Below, piece after piece: positions 11,901 through 22,842 of a stretch of 64,000 nucleotides of DNA; the first letter of the stretch is position 1; each line of letters starts with the position of its first letter. The DNA comes from Mesodorylaimus sp. YZB2_4. Its lineage: Eukaryota > Nematoda > Enoplea > Dorylaimida > Dorylaimidae. The position numbers and the translations under genes are program-made. The notes under the pieces were generated by a model. That model was not told the origin of the DNA. It made no database searches and saw only the letters and a program-made list of their open reading frames with translations. The stretch is from assembly GCA_030248295.1 (NCBI GenBank), contig JASANH010000072.1, positions 124,001 through 188,000 of the forward strand, read 5' to 3'.

Positions 11901-14602
11901 AATATGTTTGGTTTGGTTGACCATTCCCTGCTTTCCACACGAGATTACTTGTTTCCTATTTGTGACCCCCATCGATCGTGGGGACTTTATGGATCTCCCC
12001 TGACTGGCAGACGTCAACCCGTCTGGTTCACGTTTCAGCCGAAGTATAGTCGCAACACTTGCCTCCAGTCCCATCGACTTCAGTCAGTCGCATCTTCTCC
12101 CACGCCCGCCCATCAGAGGGTTTCTCCCCAGCCAAACTTTCTCCCATAACCCCTGTCAGGGTTTGGAGCGGAAAATGATTTCCCCAGGTTTTTCCAAGGT
12201 TTCCAACCAAAAATTCGATTTTTCTCTAACTGATTCATTGACTTCAGAAATTTGGAGCCGCTAAATGTAACCTCTCAGTTTTCAATCATTTCGAATTCTA
12301 AAACTATTTTCCCGCTGTTTTCTAGCCTTGTATACTCTGCCTGCTTCTTCCCTGGAAAAAGTCTAGCGATCAATGCCTCGCACATTCTCCCTCAAGCACC
12401 CACGGCACACCGCACGAAATTCTTACAAATCTCAAACACTTCTATCAACCAAAAAAATCTGTCCGACTAGCTTTAATTTTTTCCATCATTACGACCTAAT
12501 AGTTTTCAAAAACAAAACATATTCGTACTGTATCTGCACTGACATGCCACCCGACAGTCATGTAAGTGGCCTAATTTCCAACCTTTTCTTCTTCTCTATA
12601 CATCAGATAAAGGGTGGAAAATTCTAAACATACTGGCTACATCTTCTTCAGGCGCCTTTGCACTTTGAACACAAAAGAAATAAGTACATTTTCTCTAAAA
12701 ATTGTATGAGCATAAATTTAATGCGTCAATGCTTGTTATTAGACGATCTCGGCAAAGGCGTCTACGTGCAAGATAATCGATTTTAATAAAACTCATTCAA
12801 AAAATAAACGACAGGGGTCGTCTAACAATTCGCCCTTTGATCCATGAGCTCCCAGAATCTTCACAATGTCGCCCACATTTTTTCCAAAAAACCTGCCAAA
12901 ACCTCACGACAATTATCTGACTCAAAAACTTTTACAAGGACTTTTATTCCAGGGCCCACAAACTTGGGAAAAAAAGCAGGGCCACCCGCAGGATAAAAAA
13001 TGCGTGGATCCTAGGATGGCAGAGTACGTGGCAAGTATGCACAAGGCCAGGGCGCCCAAGGGCAATTTGACATGTGCAACTTTTTTGGATTCACGATTTG
13101 ATTGCTTCTTGATTAAAGAACTGTTTCAAACCGGTTTTAATAATTCCATTTGCATCTAAATCTACAGCATTGTATTGTATGGCATCGACTCCAATGCACA
13201 AATCGTGCACTGACAAAGCAGAAGAACACAAAATCGATCGTCTTAGGAAGAAATTAAAAAGTTTTTTCATCAGATTTCAGTGAGCAGGAAGGTCTTTTTC
13301 CAAGACCCCAAGGTCAGGAGTGCCAAAAATGCAAAGGGCGACCTTGACAGCTTTTAGCAACAAATCCCAGGCGGTTCCCCTATGCCCATACATGCACCAG
13401 GAGGGCACCCGTGCTACGCATCTGCTTATCTGCTCGATTTCTGACCGTAGTTTAGTTGGTAGCATGCTCAGCTCACGATCATGTGGCAATGGAATGCTGC
13501 GGGTTCGAACCCCGCCATGCGCAAGTCTTTCATGCTTTCTTACCGTTTCTTTTTTCGCTTTCTCCTTTCCATTGTCATCTGCCCCTTCTTCCATCTCCAC
13601 TTCCTCCTCCTCCTCCTCCTCCTCGTCTACTGCCACCGTTTGTCGTTTCTTTTCGGCCAATTCTCGTCCTTTTCTCAGTTGTTCTTGCAAGGCCTCGCGT
13701 AATCTCGGATCTTTCTTGGCCAAATGTCGTATCTGTTTCGCCCATTTTCCCGTACTTCGATGTTTTAACGACGCCCGTTCTTTAATTCGATCCCTTTCCA
13801 ACATTTCCAATTTTTCCAAAGCCGCTATTGGATCCGTATCGAGTAATTCTTGAAAATCTTTTTCAGCTTTTCGACGTTCTTGCGTTTTCAATAATCGACG
13901 ATATCGTTTGCTTTTTATTCGATTTTGCCAACGCAATTTTCGTTCGGCGTAAGAAACAAGAGCGCGCGTTTTCTGTAATTGAGCTCGCCGCTCTTTAGCT
14001 TGAGCCAAATTCATCGATTTCGTCAATTGCTCACGTTCGGCTTCGGTCAGTGGCTCATTATTCCCAAGATTATGTTTCGATTTTGATAAAAGTTTAGCCG
14101 TCGCTATTTCCAATTGTGTTCGTGGTTCGAATTGTTGAATTTTTTCTTCGATCGTATAATTTTTTAAAGGCTCGGAAAAAAGTGGAAACGTTAATTTATC
14201 GGCTAATCGATTTTTACGCACGATTTCGTCCCAATCACTAATTTCTTCCGTCGTTTGTCGATATGCAACCGATCGTTCCAATCTTTCGCGTTCACGATCG
14301 TGCAACGGGGCGTAGAGGGAACGGGGCTGGTGAGAATAGGCTGTAGACAGATGTTTCTTCAAATCGCCAACTTTCGTATCCAAATTCGTCGAGGATGATG
14401 CATTTTTGTTCAAAGCGCTAATCAATTCGTTGACTTCCGATGTGTCATTTCGTAAATTAGATGTGGATTTTTCTTCGTCGTCATCAAAATTCAATGGCGA
14501 AACGGTAGATGGCCAATGAAATTCGGAAATATTAAGAGATGATGGCGTTGATCGAACGGATGGTTTGATTCGTACAAGAGATTTCATTTTTGGTTTTTCC
14601 AT
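8998..14602 (-). CDS. UTP14: UTP14, small-subunit processome component
   Basis: Nucleolar protein of the U3 snoRNP/SSU processome needed for 18S rRNA maturation; in yeast it activates the helicase Dhr1. Two exons in phase 0: 13544-14602 (353 codons, donor ACG|GTAAGA) and 8998-9801 (acceptor TTTAG|TGG, TGA stop), about 620 aa (human UTP14A 771). Exon 1 has the conserved blocks SDWDEIVRKNR, LNLAQAKERRAQLQKTRAL-like sequence and SLKHRSTGKWAKQIRHLAKK, then an eight-Glu acidic run. Exon 2 has EAFAEDDVMEEF, LTLPGWNSWTGPG, LPFPF, PIGKEWNPQTAYQ and a Lys/Arg-rich nucleolar-type tail. The ATG at 14602 was used because the upstream in-frame triplets are not ATG. The acidic N-terminal extension and NPW-type motifs of other UTP14s were not found; a missed exon in the 3.7-kb intron is possible. 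Confidence 0.9.
11182..11430. mobile_element. MITE-like repeat, copy 1 (TIR GTTYCATACAAGG type)
   Basis: Starts GTTCATACAAAAAGCGGGAA and ends with the inverse of GTTTCGTACAAGGCTGGAAA. It contains the family hallmark TGCAACCTCTCAGTTTTCCC at about 11360-11380. Related copies are at 12157-12336, 60218-60508 (reverse orientation) and about 63150-63310 (partial, reverse). It has no coding capacity, and target duplications were not resolved. Confidence 0.7.
12157..12336. mobile_element. MITE-like repeat, copy 2 (diverged)
   Basis: Shares GTAACCTCTCAGTTTTC and TAGCCTTGTATAC-like terminal sequence with the copy at 11182-11430. It has the same orientation, is shorter and more decayed, and lies in the same UTP14 intron. 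Edges are approximate. Confidence 0.55.
13440..13530 (+). repeat. tRNA-derived SINE-like sequence
   Basis: Has a pol III A-box-like TAGTTTAGTTGGTAGCATGC and, about 45 bases on, a B-box GGGTTCGAACCCCGCC. A full cloverleaf with paired acceptor stem is not evident, so it is called tRNA-derived rather than a tRNA gene. It lies 14 bp inside the UTP14 intron, next to the donor. Confidence 0.6.
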
Positions 14603-15741
14603 TTTTGATGACACGATTCTAAATGATTTTGTTTTTCTGACCAGTTTTTTCTCTCTTCCTATTTTCTTTTAGAAATTGACCGCGAAGACCACTATTTCTC
14701 ACCCGTTTAATATGCAAAAGCCTCATTAAAACTTAATATATCGCCAAACAAATGAAAAGTTTTCCAAAAAAATAGAAATTGATTCTTACATTGAAAAGTA
14801 ATCTCTTAAAAACCTAATTTTTGCCAAATTTGCTTTTGTTACAGAGTGAGATATACATGCGAGAACCGACACAAAGCAGATACAGTACGAAATGATTTTC
14901 AGGGCCCTAGCCCCATCGGCCCAATGTGGCGATTATGTTTTTGATGCGCCTTCTTGAATTGGGTAAAATAGAGAGCATGAAACAGCTATTTCGACCGACT
15001 GCGCAGAGTGAGTTCTGTTATAACAGAAGTTATTCCAATTTTATGTCATAAGTCAGAATAACGAGCTTTGTTGCTCAGTTGTCTGCTAGCGGGCGGGAAT
15101 GAAGAGCGAGTAGAAAAATTCATGTAGAAACATTGCAAATCATGGTCGGAAGCATGATGTGAAGTTGTGAATCAATAAGTAGGTCTTTACTGCCTGGTTC
15201 ATTTTTTGTGTTATCAAAAAAACCAATGGGTCTTGTAATATTTGTTGGACAGTTCAAAATTTCCAAGTGGCCACTTCGGCGATTCTGTTTTTGTCTCCAC
15301 ATTCGTTCATTGTCTTTTAGCCCCCATTATGTGCCTTAAGCGCCCAGTTCCACGTGTCCAGACAGGTCTAGCCGCCAAAGCGAAGACGTTGAGAGCGGGC
15401 CGACAGAACGGATGGGATATGATTGATAGCCTCAGACACTGCGGCGGCCCTTTTTCCTCGGGGTCATCTGGTCAGAGGGGGCTTCCGGTGTGACCGCAGC
15501 CTATCGCTAGTGCCTACCTATCGTTCTCATTTTTTGTCCCCTTTCACTGACGAGAGTACACCCTATTGACGTCCGTCGCTGTGTGTTTGCCTAACGCCTT
15601 ATCACTCCTTATCACCCATTAGCTCACATCGACCTGATAAGTGCGTTTAGGCTCGTCCAAGATCCATTTCGCCGGCTGCTGTCCTCGTCGTCCTTCGCGT
15701 AACATCAATCCCCACTTCACCTTCCGACCAGACTCCTGATC
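14603..15741. promoter_or_regulatory. Divergent intergenic region UTP14 / HRG-1
   Basis: 1139 bp between opposed start codons. It contains a copy of the recurrent motif, TGTCTGCTAGCGGGCGGGAA, at 15080-15099 on the plus strand. No other gene was recognised. It is inferred to hold both promoters. Confidence 0.5.
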
Positions 15742-16269
15742 ATGGCCTGCTCGTTCTGTCGATCGATTCGTTTTCGTATCGCCATGGCTTCGATCGGCGT
15801 GGCCGTGGGTATTTTTGCTGGCGTGTGGTTCGCTGGTGAATTTCACAGCTACAATTCAGCCTCGTTCGCCTTCGTCTCGTCCATATTCGCTAGTATTACG
15901 TTGGTCTTACATGTCAAGTACAAGAATGGAACATTGCATCGTTGGACACCCTACCTCCGATGTCTATCCGTTTTGGGATGCGTGGGCCAACTGATTGGAT
16001 TCACAGCCTTTGTCACCTACATCGTGCTGGCCATTGTGGAACATCAGGACCTGAGTCAAGTGTCTGGCGAGAATTATTGGGTCAGCTTGGTGTGGGGATG
16101 GATGACGTGGAAATGGGGATTCGGTCTTTTTTGGTACGCTAGAGGGTACAGGAAAGAGTTCGAACAAGAATATCAAGCGTTGGCCAAGAGCGAAGAAGGT
16201 GCTGTCAAGGATAATGGTAGCATGCAGAACCCATCCGTGGCCACCAGTGATGGTGAACTGATTGAATAA
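15742..16269 (+). CDS. hrg-1: HRG-1 family heme transporter (SLC48A1-like)
   Basis: Moves heme across endosomal/lysosomal or plasma membranes; the family was defined in heme-auxotrophic nematodes. A single 175-codon exon (human SLC48A1 is 146 aa). Four hydrophobic segments are visible, at about residues 11-33, 38-58, 76-98 and 112-132. Key family features are present: AIVEHQDL with the heme-linked HQ pair, YWVSLVWGWMTWKWGF (human YYLSSVWSFISFKWAF), and a C-terminal aromatic/basic motif YARGYRKEF (human YAHRYRADF, C. elegans FARKY type). A charged tail follows. The ATG at 15742 is the first in frame. It is divergently arranged with UTP14. The assignment rests on this block similarity, and the fit is strong. 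Confidence 0.88.
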   Translation: MACSFCRSIRFRIAMASIGVAVGIFAGVWFAGEFHSYNSASFAFVSSIFASITLVLHVKYKNGTLHRWTPYLRCLSVLGCVGQLIGFTAFVTYIVLAIVEHQDLSQVSGENYWVSLVWGWMTWKWGFGLFWYARGYRKEFEQEYQALAKSEEGAVKDNGSMQNPSVATSDGELIE

Positions 16270-16595
16270 GTCATCGCTTTATGGTTTGCTGTCACCTTTG
16301 TAATGTAGGTAATGTGTGCCTTCTTTACTCTTTATGCTATTCGAGTACAACTTTCATTTTTAACTTCAAAATATCCACCAGAAAGTTAGACAGTTTGCCA
16401 TTCACACATAGGACAATAGATGGACAACTCGCAGCCAAAAACGCAGATCCAATCCTGCGAATTTGTCTAGATTTTACGCCTGTTATGTATGTATGAGAAA
16501 CAACTTCAGAAACCCTGATTAGAAATCTGGCAGCCATCCTCTGGTCAGCCCTAGCCTGTCCTAGGGCGAGCCAAAGACTTCAATTGAAAGGAAAG

Positions 16596-16829
16596 TTATC
16601 CAAGACAAACGAATTCTTCCTCGTCCAAATATCCAGCAAAAGATACCGAGGGAGTAGAACGAGGAAAAAGATATCCATCGTTTGTGGAATCCACCCTAAT
16701 TACTGGAAACTGCAGACTTGTGCTCATCAGGAAGTCAATAGCTGCGCATTCGCTCGAGGACTTCCAACAAGGTTGAATGCCATCAAACAAAAGCAGCTCA
16801 ACATGCCGACCGAGTTCTAGTGCCTTATC
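16596..16829 (-). pseudogene. Former C-terminal coding region of the HExxH gene, beyond a TGA
   Basis: Directly after the TGA that ends the 16830-17681 frame, the same reading frame stays open for about 77 codons. It encodes LELGRHVELLLFDGIQPCW and then AAIDFLMSTSLQFPVIRVD down to YLDEEEF. The decayed paralogue at 23380-25615 encodes matching residues (LELGRHVELLLFD, AAVDFLQNAV, PSLSFAVSMGDEEF), so this was once coding. Either the gene was recently truncated by a nonsense mutation or the TGA is bypassed by splicing or recoding. No SECIS-like structure was identified. Confidence 0.6.
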
Positions 16830-17681
16830 TCAAACCACGTTGTCACGTCGACCCTGGCCACGATTACCACGACCGGGCGAAGAGAAATTGTAGTCGTCGG
16901 ATGCTAAACGAGCCAAAAAATGAGCAGTTTCATGACAAGCCACAGTCAATAAATCCGCCTTGATTTCTGCAAATGATGCTAATTCTTCGGACAGCAAATG
17001 TTTTAAACGCCATTTTGGACTCACGAGCAAGATGCCGTCACGTAAAGCGAGACCTTCAAAGCTGCCGAACTCATTCAAATACCACACATTCATGCTGTGG
17101 ATATTGCTTACTATCCATTCTCGTCCCTTCTCCAAATCGACCTCATTTAAAACCTCTTTCAATGCCATAATTCTGGCAGGACGACAAAGAAACTGTCTAA
17201 TAATTGAAGCAATACTTCCATCCGCGGAAAATATTGATCCCTCATTCGCAATGTGCCTCAATTTCGGTAGAACATTCCAATGTAACAGAATATCGTAGCC
17301 TTTCCATTTCGAGCATTTGTCCGGTAAAGAGAAACGAGAATATTCGGCAGCATCTACTTTCGAGATTATCGTCAAAATTTCCATCGCTTTTTGAGCATGA
17401 AATGAATTTTTCGTAGTAGCTACCTGATAAAATTTCTGCACTTCGCGCCACGTGGAAAATCGCAGAGCGACTTGTTGGTCGACCAGATTTTTTACTGTGG
17501 TTTCCATGAACTGACATAATGAAAGTTCACCACGCATCGGAATTTTTACTAGGTCGGACGGAAGAGGACTCAACTCGCCGAAAGCCAGTTGCCCAAGCTC
17601 AAGCTCAGAATCATTCGGAATGTGGGAATTATCGATCAAATATCGGTCTAGCAAGGGCCAATATTGCATTCGGTTATTCAT
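16830..17681 (-). CDS. Hypothetical protein with an HExxH motif, possibly truncated
   Basis: A 283-codon single-exon frame with an ATG start. I do not recognise the family. The feature of note is HETAH at residues 250-254 in VACHETAHFLARL, a zinc-metalloprotease type motif. In the frame continuing past the stop, LELGRHVELLLFD supplies a downstream Glu as in gluzincins, so a metal-binding C-terminal domain is plausible but would be cut in this version. A Leu-rich, mostly helical N-terminal region precedes it. A composite-motif copy (17787-17805) lies about 105 bp upstream of the ATG. A decayed copy of the whole gene is at 23380-25615. Function is unknown, and it may itself be a young pseudogene. 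Confidence 0.6.
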   Translation of the reverse strand: MNNRMQYWPLLDRYLIDNSHIPNDSELELGQLAFGELSPLPSDLVKIPMRGELSLCQFMETTVKNLVDQQVALRFSTWREVQKFYQVATTKNSFHAQKAMEILTIISKVDAAEYSRFSLPDKCSKWKGYDILLHWNVLPKLRHIANEGSIFSADGSIASIIRQFLCRPARIMALKEVLNEVDLEKGREWIVSNIHSMNVWYLNEFGSFEGLALRDGILLVSPKWRLKHLLSEELASFAEIKADLLTVACHETAHFLARLASDDYNFSSPGRGNRGQGRRDNVV

Positions 17682-18217
17682 AGCTGTCTATTCGATATGT
17701 TCATGACTGCATTTCCATCCATGTAATGCATATACCCACAATCTACTGCACTGTACTTCCAACAGCAAATATTTCGATTTATAATATTCCCGCGCCTAGC
17801 AGACATCTTGCTATCTTGCCTGTGCATCAGAGTGCGGGAGTTTTAAATTTCAGACCAATAACAACAACATTACCACCTCGGTTTATTGTGTACGAAAGCT
17901 TGCCCGCATTCTCGCCGTCCGCCAATCATATCTTCATAAGCCAGACACTACCAAAGACATTCACAACCTGTCACCATAGCATGAAAATAAGTTAAGACAG
18001 ACTTTAGGTGCCAGGAACATCCATCAACAAAAAACCATTTCTTATCACCACAACCACCGACAAACACATCTTTGGGGCTAGACGCGTCTTGTCATAGTCG
18101 ACAATAAGGGACGCAGGGGACTGAGAAGGTGAACCTAAGCCGCTCAGCAGCAGCGTGCAGTGCGCATTCCTAAATCCTAACATCAAATCTATGCCACCAT
18201 CGACATCCCTAACCAGT
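17682..18217. promoter_or_regulatory. Intergenic: upstream of the HExxH gene, downstream of GGT
   Basis: Holds a composite motif in reverse orientation: TTCCCGCGCCTAGCAGACA at 17787-17805, then GTGCGGGAGTTTTAAATTTC at 17832-17851. No gene is seen. The right part is the GGT 3' flank. Confidence 0.45.
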
Positions 18218-21200
18218 CTAGTAGGTGATGGACTTGCCATAACTGCTCTTCTCAACGTACCCGTCCACCGTCGAGTTCAACTTCAACAGTACCCCCACCG
18301 TCGACAGCTTCTCATCCACAATGGTCACCGGCAACTTGCTATGGTCAATGATTGCCTGCGCCACCTGCTCCGCTTGAGAAAAGTCTGAAAATGCAGTCAC
18401 TTCAGCGTCAAGCAAACCCCAGAAAGCTAAACATTGAACTACATGCAAAATCAAGCAAGGTGGCCGAAAATTCTGTCAAAACTTCAGTGGATTTTTCAAC
18501 AACCAAAAACATAAACTGAAACTTGCTATGAATATTCAAGACTGACAATCACAATTTGCTTTTATTAAAAAACAAGTATGCCCATTACGGCAGGAATAGG
18601 GTTCAAAAACTTTAGGCCCGACTAGGATTCGAACCCACCCAGAGAACTCACCGAGTCACGGGAGGGACTTGAACCTGGGGTCAGCCTGATAACTCTGGGG
18701 TAGTGACTGCTTTGAATTAAAGTCACCTTGATACAACTAAGCTACATCAAGTCTATTCTGTTTCACTCTTGTTGAAGCACATGAATGTGCACTCAAAAGA
18801 GCAAGTGCAATGACACCATTTGCATCCCACCAGTCCAAGCGCATAGAACTTACTCTCCAGTTGACAGTTGTGCGCATTGCAAAACAACTTTGGTGCCTCC
18901 ACTGCCGTGGCCAGGTCGTCCTCCTTCACCAAGAGATTCACTAACGTTTGTACAATACTGGCTGGAATCTTTGTTCCGTTGGTGCCACCTGCAACGAAAA
19001 CACAACTGCTTTTACAGGTCCGAATCCTGTGCTGTATCATCTGCGATATGATAATCCTCCACTCCAGGTGCACTGGCATTTCAAAAAAATTCTACCGGGG
19101 CACTGATCACATACTCTTTTAGTTCAATATCTCTGAGGCTTCCCCACCCAAGGACCAGGAGAAAGGAACCGCACAGTCCACTCAGCTTGCTAGCTCATAC
19201 CCTGCCTGAAACCATATTTTACACAGCCTACAGTATATAACAATGCGGCGATCCTGCCGCAATTTCCCCGTGCACCAGTAAGTAGGTTTCGAATACGGCA
19301 GCGAGAAAACAGAAGGCCCAACGATCACATACCTGCACAGGGTAAAATTTAGTTTCAGACAGAACCTGCTTAGAGTCAAACATTTGCTCGCGACACCAGC
19401 TGCTCACTTACCTATGGTTATCCGCTGCAAACAGTCTCGTTTACTGTGCAGCACAATCGTGGGGATCATGGATGACAGTGGACGATTTCGTGGTGCTTCT
19501 TGATTCAGCTGTAAAGCAGCCATTATACAAAGCTACCGTAACCCAGAGCCAAGCTTACATCTGGTGTCACATCGAAATCGTCCATTTCATTGTTCAATAG
19601 TATACCCGACGGGGTCAACAGCAGCGAACCAAACCAGTGATTGAGGGACGACGTGGCCGCCACCATCAACTCGTCGTTATCGATCACATTCACGTGCGAC
19701 GTACCATGGTCATCTGCTGGTGGCCGCGCTGTTTCGCAAGAGCTGGACGCATCCATGGATTTGCTAAAATTTAAACAAACAACTAGAAATCGACAAAAAA
19801 AGTGAACTCGAAACACACAGGTGGCTTACTTGATCAAGCGCTGCTCATGAATATAGACCTGCTTATCGTTCGGATCGCCTAGCAGAGTCCGACATTTGTA
19901 TGCTTTTGATGTTATCTGAAACAATCCACACAATCAAAAACTTTAGGTCCGAGGGGGATTCGAACTCGCGCTCATGGGATTATCGTACTTGCATTGGCAC
20001 TAGACGACTGGACGCTGAAACAAAGCACACAGAACCTTCGAGCAACGGCACACATGGAATTGCTGGGTTCAATCCCAGCCAAGGGCGACAGTTTCTAACG
20101 CCAAGCCCTTCACCGACAATAAGGACGGCCTGCCAGCATCTCATCCATACCTCAGCCACCTAGCCCAACTGGCAATAGTTCCCTGCATTGAGCACATACC
20201 TCGGCCAGCTTGGCATAATAGTCCACCGTGCCCACGTCCTCCTTCGACTTCATCAGCTCCTCCAACTCGTTCAACATGTACACCAGCAGACTGCCCGACG
20301 ATGGCGCGGGGAAGGTTATTATCTTAAAATTCTTGAACGTGCTGACGATGGGATCCCGTTGATAAACAGCATAACTCTTCAAATCCTCCTCCGTCATCAC
20401 TCCGCCCGCCTTCTTCACCTGCAAAGCAGAATCACCTTCCTCCGTCTTCTGAAGACGTGCCTATGTCTTAATCCAACTGAACCCACCTACCGTATCCACG
20501 ATCTCGCCCCCTATGGCTCCATTATAAAACACTCTATACGCCTCTTGGCGGGAAGCCGACAGCTGCTTGTACACCCGAGCCAAGTCTTTTCGTCGAATGC
20601 GCTGTTGATTCGCCGCCACATTGAACATCTGACGAAACGGATCGTAGTGCTGGTTGGGTGCTTTCAGATCTTCGTCACGACGATGCAAATCCACAACTAA
20701 AAACAAACAGCCTCAGAAACCCCAATCTGAAACCATATTTTACACATAACAGGTCTGATGCAGACAAATGCCAAAACACTGAACCTGATTTAGAAAGGAA
20801 GAGACAGGCGAGGCAGAAAGGAAAACCACAAATGCCAAACAGCTGCATGTACTGTGTAAAATGTAGTTTCAGATACAAATATCTTCAAAAAACGCTGAAA
20901 CTTACGATCTTTTTCATCCAAGGACCAGCCTTCTTCAGCCAATCGAATAACTGGTGTGAACAAATCGGGCCACGGCAGCAGACCGAATTTATCATGAGCG
21001 TGTATCATTCCAGCCAACTCCCCTGGCACACCCACTGAAGAACCACCCTAAAAGAATGTCACTTCAGGACGATTACAAGTCCAGCCACTCCAAATTTTGG
21101 TCAAGTTCCTGTGGCACCTATCTGTGCAGCTTTTCTGGTAGCCGTTACCCACGCTGTAAGCTGGCACAATGCTCAGTTAGCCTGCAATAGTGGCATACTG

Positions 21201-22842
21201 ACGCGAGTTCAAACCCGTCTGCTTGATGTTTCAGCAGTCTCTGACTTCTGGATTGAAATGAAGTTTTGTAGAACTGCCGCCACTTCCCCGATATCCTCTT
21301 CACTCAGGAGACCATCTACACGATCAGCACCCCTAAAACTTACAGTTCTTAAAGCCTCTTGCTCCTTGACCTTTAATCCAGCAGGTGCCACTTCGCGATA
21401 ATCCAAAAGAGTTGTATTGTGCGTTTTGTGATCATGGATTATCATCAGACCACCACTGCAACAAATCCAGATTACAGCTATCTATAGACCCGTGAGGAGC
21501 CACGATGAAATTACCCGCCCAGACCAGCCGATTGAGGCCTCACGAGTCCAATACACAGCATGACTGTGATGGCGGCATCGATGGCATTACCACCTTTTTT
21601 CAACTGATCTACGCCCATATTCGAACAGATCTCCGAACTGCACGAAATACCGCCGTGAGGTGCGATCTGAAGAATATGAACGCGGCTAGATGGACCTGGT
21701 CATGTCTGATTACAAGCAACAAGTACGGTGACCCACATGAATGACCCCACACACATGCCCATGTGACACATGGGCATTAGACTGTCGTCAGTCACAGCGA
21801 CAAAGAGGCATCACCTCTATCAAGTGGTCCACGCATAGTGCTTGTCAAGCACAGCATGGACCATATGTTGCAGCATAGCCTCCATCCCTCCGAGCGACTG
21901 CCACACAATGGAGGGGGAGGGTCCATCGCCACAACCAACAAGCACCTACCGCCGGTGCTCCAATGAACAGTTCGATGACCAGCGCCACAGTCAGTCCGAA
22001 CGAAAAGACAGCAAATGCCAAGATGATAGTTCGCAGTCCCTCAGTGCGATGGGCCAATTTCAGTCGAGTGTCCCGCAATGGCGTCCCTTCAGCCGTCGGT
22101 AGCTGTTGTTCTTTCTGGACTGGAGATGTAAAAGCAGCTGAAAAGGGCGAAATTTGTATGGTGCGAGGCCACAAAACACTTTTGTTGCCTACCTCCAACA
22201 GAAGACTGTCTGGAACATGCAATACAACACTAACTATTGGAATCAAGGGCGGCACTTACAGCAGTTTAGCGGGCACCAAACAATTTTTTTCGAGTCATAG
22301 AAGAAAATGCCCGAAGGTCACCTAATCGCCTATCAGGCTAAATCATGCTAAAACCAGTTCAATGACTCGAAAGGAGCGTAGTCCACCTTTGACCATACAT
22401 TGAGAGTATAGTTATGGAGAGTTCAGAAGCTCTGTGACCAAGTTATCAGAAAAAAACTTTCATCCCCGCAATGGCAGTGGTTACTCCCTCCATTCCCTGG
22501 CATTCCTTCCATGGTACACATTTTTTAGCCATGCAGGACTACAGTGATGCTCACAATGAAACGAAGGGACCAACTCACTGCGAGGAATTGAATGAGCTTT
22601 CCAAAAGATAAGCTGTGTTACTGAACAAGTTTAGTATCTATAGTGCAAAATCGCCCAACATGCTCTGCAGCACCCACAAACTCGTTTGGTACCGTTGGCC
22701 ATGCAAAGATTTCATACTGACAGAACCAGAAGCTCTACTTACTAGGTCGTTGAACGGGCGGCCCGGGTGGAAAAGCTGCTTGATTGTCCTCAAAAACTTC
22801 TTCATTTTCAACCAAATTAGTAAACTCGATATTATTCGACAT
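18218..22842 (-). CDS. GGT1: Gamma-glutamyltransferase, type II membrane protein
   Basis: Cleaves the gamma-glutamyl bond of glutathione and conjugates outside the cell and transfers the glutamyl group. Twelve exons, all phase-consistent: 22743-22842, 21950-22137, 21515-21666, 21344-21455, 20906-21047, 20491-20696, 20200-20418, 19830-19915, 19559-19763, 19412-19508, 18854-18988 and 18218-18384, giving about 602 aa (human GGT1 569). The N-terminus is cytosolic, with a single membrane anchor at about residues 70-92 (IILAFAVFSFGLTVALVIEL). Conserved blocks follow: GGNAIDAAITVMLCIGLVRP, LDYREVAPAGL, VGVPGELAGM, VMTEEDLKSY, and HGTSHVNV with the autocleavage/catalytic Thr at about 423. Then GILLNNEMDDF, PLSSMIPTIV and GGTNGTKIP. 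All the main family motifs are intact. Introns hold short MITEs and SINE fragments. Confidence 0.93.
18605..18700 (-). repeat. tRNA-derived SINE-like sequence
   Basis: On the minus strand a B-box GGGTTCGAATCCTAGTCGG is followed by GGCCTAAAGTTTTTGA. The same tail follows the B-boxes at 19930 and, in variant form, at 36905. A second B-box-like GGTTCAAGTCCC lies 40 bases upstream. It lies in the last GGT intron. Confidence 0.6.
19206..19358. mobile_element. Short MITE, TIR CTGAAACCATATTTTACAC
   Basis: 153 bp with terminal inverted repeats: the left end is CTGAAACCATATTTTACACA and the right end is GGGTAAAATTTAGTTTCAG. Same family as 20727-20872, with further end fragments at 42828, 42949, 48655-48676 and about 50570-50592. 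It lies in a GGT intron and has no coding capacity. Confidence 0.75.
19930..20015 (-). repeat. tRNA-derived SINE-like sequence
   Basis: The minus strand carries A-box-like GTCGTCTAGTGCCAATGC and B-box GAGTTCGAATCCCCC, then CGGACCTAAAGTTTTTGATT. The tail matches the copy at 18605. It lies in a GGT intron. Confidence 0.65.
20727..20872. mobile_element. Short MITE, second copy in the GGT gene
   Basis: 146 bp. The left end CTGAAACCATATTTTACACA and right end TGTGTAAAATGTAGTTTCAG are near-perfect inverted repeats of about 20 bp. It lies entirely inside a 209-bp GGT intron, so it makes up most of that intron. Confidence 0.8.
21130..21245 (+). repeat. tRNA-derived SINE-like sequence
   Basis: B-box-like GAGTTCAAACCCGTC is followed by TTGATGTTTCAGCAGTC; a similar TTGATGTTTCAGCAGCTT occurs at about 38312. 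The A-box region is weaker (AGTTAGCCTGC). It lies in a GGT intron. Confidence 0.45.

Larger units (their letters stand above)
9802..13543. other. UTP14 intron (3.7 kb) filled with repeats
   Basis: Contains a 13-base G run (10182-10194), MITE copies at 11182-11430 and 12157-12336, and a tRNA-like SINE at 13440-13530. Long open frames here (for example 11042-11584, 180 codons) run through the MITE and show no protein similarity. No additional UTP14 exon was recognised. Confidence 0.65.

Noticed and set aside
13320-13853. 177-codon plus-strand ORF
   Set aside because: Antisense of UTP14; the Ser-rich run is the reverse of the Glu tract.
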